Shown piece after piece: positions 5,528-5,980 of a DNA stretch of 5,980 nt. The translations under genes were made by a program, and so were the position numbers. The notes under the pieces were generated by a model that saw only the letters and a program-made list of their open reading frames with translations, had not been told where the DNA came from and searched no databases. Numbering within the stretch: the stretch's first letter is position 1; every line of letters starts with the position of its first letter. This stretch comes from an uncultured Clostridia bacterium (GTDB lineage: Bacteria > Bacillota > Clostridia > Christensenellales > CAG-138), in contig CALEPU010000146.1 in the NCBI GenBank assembly GCA_937913075.1, positions 1 to 5,980 on the forward strand. The letters run 5' to 3'.

Positions 5528-5980
5528 TTAATTATGCGAACCATTCTGCTCTAACAGATGGCATGCGCCGTAGTGACCGGGGGCGTATTCTTTAAGCTCG
5601 GGCATCTCCTCGCTGCAAATGGGCATTGCGTACGGGCAGCGCGTATGGAAGCGGCAGCCCGTGGGAGGATTGATGGGGCTCGGAATATCGCCTTGGAGCA
5701 GCAAACGCTGACGGGTCTTGTTCTTCTCCGGATCGGGCAGAGGCACCGCGGAAAGCAGCGTTTGCGTATAAGGATGGATGGGGTGGCTGCAAAGCTCGTA
5801 GCTCTCCGCAAGCTCAACGAGGCAGCCGAGGTACATAACGCCTATGCGGTCGGAGATATGCCGCACGACGGAAACGTCATGGGCAATGAAGAGGTACGTG
5901 AGCCCCTTCTCCTCCTGCAAATCCTCAAGCATATTGACGACCTGCGACTGTATCGAGACGTCAAGCGCCGAAATAGGCTC
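5528..5980 (-). CDS. oppF: Oligopeptide ABC transporter ATP-binding protein, C-terminal 150 residues (runs off right edge)
   Basis: The 3' part of a nucleotide-binding subunit of an Opp/Dpp importer is present. It opens at the end of Walker B with EPISALDVSIQ (the SALD is the D-loop), followed by the H-loop histidine in FIAHDVSVVRHISDRI (H34 of the fragment) and VMYLGCLVELA. The C-terminal oligo-HPY domain is complete: HPIHPYTQTLLSAVPLPDP (66-84), GDIPSPINPPTGC (97-109) and a cysteine set C109, C115, C122, C140. These are the positions proposed to hold an iron-sulfur cluster in this domain. NPPTGCRFHTRCP and DPEKNKTRQRLLLQG resemble OppF more than OppD, hence the symbol, but DppF cannot be excluded. 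The Walker A and signature motifs lie outside the window. It would power peptide uptake with a partner ATPase and two permeases upstream, and is translationally separate from oppA (29-bp gap). Confidence 0.9.
   Translation of the reverse strand, partial: EPISALDVSIQSQVVNMLEDLQEEKGLTYLFIAHDVSVVRHISDRIGVMYLGCLVELAESYELCSHPIHPYTQTLLSAVPLPDPEKNKTRQRLLLQGDIPSPINPPTGCRFHTRCPYAMPICSEEMPELKEYAPGHYGACHLLEQNGSHN

Noticed and set aside
3789..5531. 580-codon open frame on the plus strand, antisense to oppA
   Set aside because: It mirrors the oppA frame almost exactly; its protein is a low-complexity run of G, V, A, L and E typical of an antisense shadow of a GC-rich gene, with no signal, motif or ribosome site. 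The minus-strand frame has a lipoprotein signal and clear SBP motifs.
1..5980. CRISPR array, insertion sequence, phage, toxin-antitoxin or defence system
   Set aside because: No repeat-spacer pattern, transposase, integrase, terminal inverted repeats with target duplication, or toxin-like pair was seen on either strand.

Overview
The window looks like a chromosomal stretch from an anaerobic Firmicute of class Clostridia, possibly an Oscillospirales-type gut bacterium. This rests on gene content (a DUF4364 regulator and a DUF1858 hybrid-cluster-associated redox protein, both typical of Clostridia), strong AGGAGG-type ribosome sites, a lipoprotein OppA rich in cysteine, and fairly high GC in the housekeeping parts. 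The exact taxon is an inference.

All six convincing protein genes are on the minus strand, so the biological order runs from right to left. At the right edge (5528-5980) lies the 3' part of an oligopeptide ABC transporter ATPase (OppF type), followed 29 bp later by its lipoprotein substrate-binding partner, OppA (3810-5498). A perfect 28-bp palindrome with a T-rich tail (3747-3783) ends that operon. Next come a DUF4364 winged-helix protein (3146-3697) with its own extended -10 promoter and a very short leader, and a 66-residue DUF1858 redox protein (2851-3051) with a clear sigma-70 promoter.

The 241 bp between DUF1858 and the next gene are AT-rich on the left and carry hairpins plus an intriguing coding-like short frame on the right (2753-2869). 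Then comes a two-gene glycosyltransferase operon: a GT-B-like protein (1530-2609) and a GT2 enzyme (485-1510). They are 19 bp apart and lower in GC than the right half, which suggests a surface-polysaccharide module of different origin. Downstream, 155-484 holds no convincing gene but contains three hairpins, one a good minus-strand terminator (266-296), and the promoter of the last gene. That gene, at the left edge (1-154), is the N-terminus of a metallo-beta-lactamase-fold hydrolase.

Together the window reads as the end of a peptide-uptake operon, two small independently transcribed genes, a glycan-modification pair and a separate hydrolase. I see no CRISPR, transposase, phage, toxin-antitoxin or defence module. 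The more interesting leads are small: recurring palindromes, the hidden short frame, and the promoter and leader of the two small genes.
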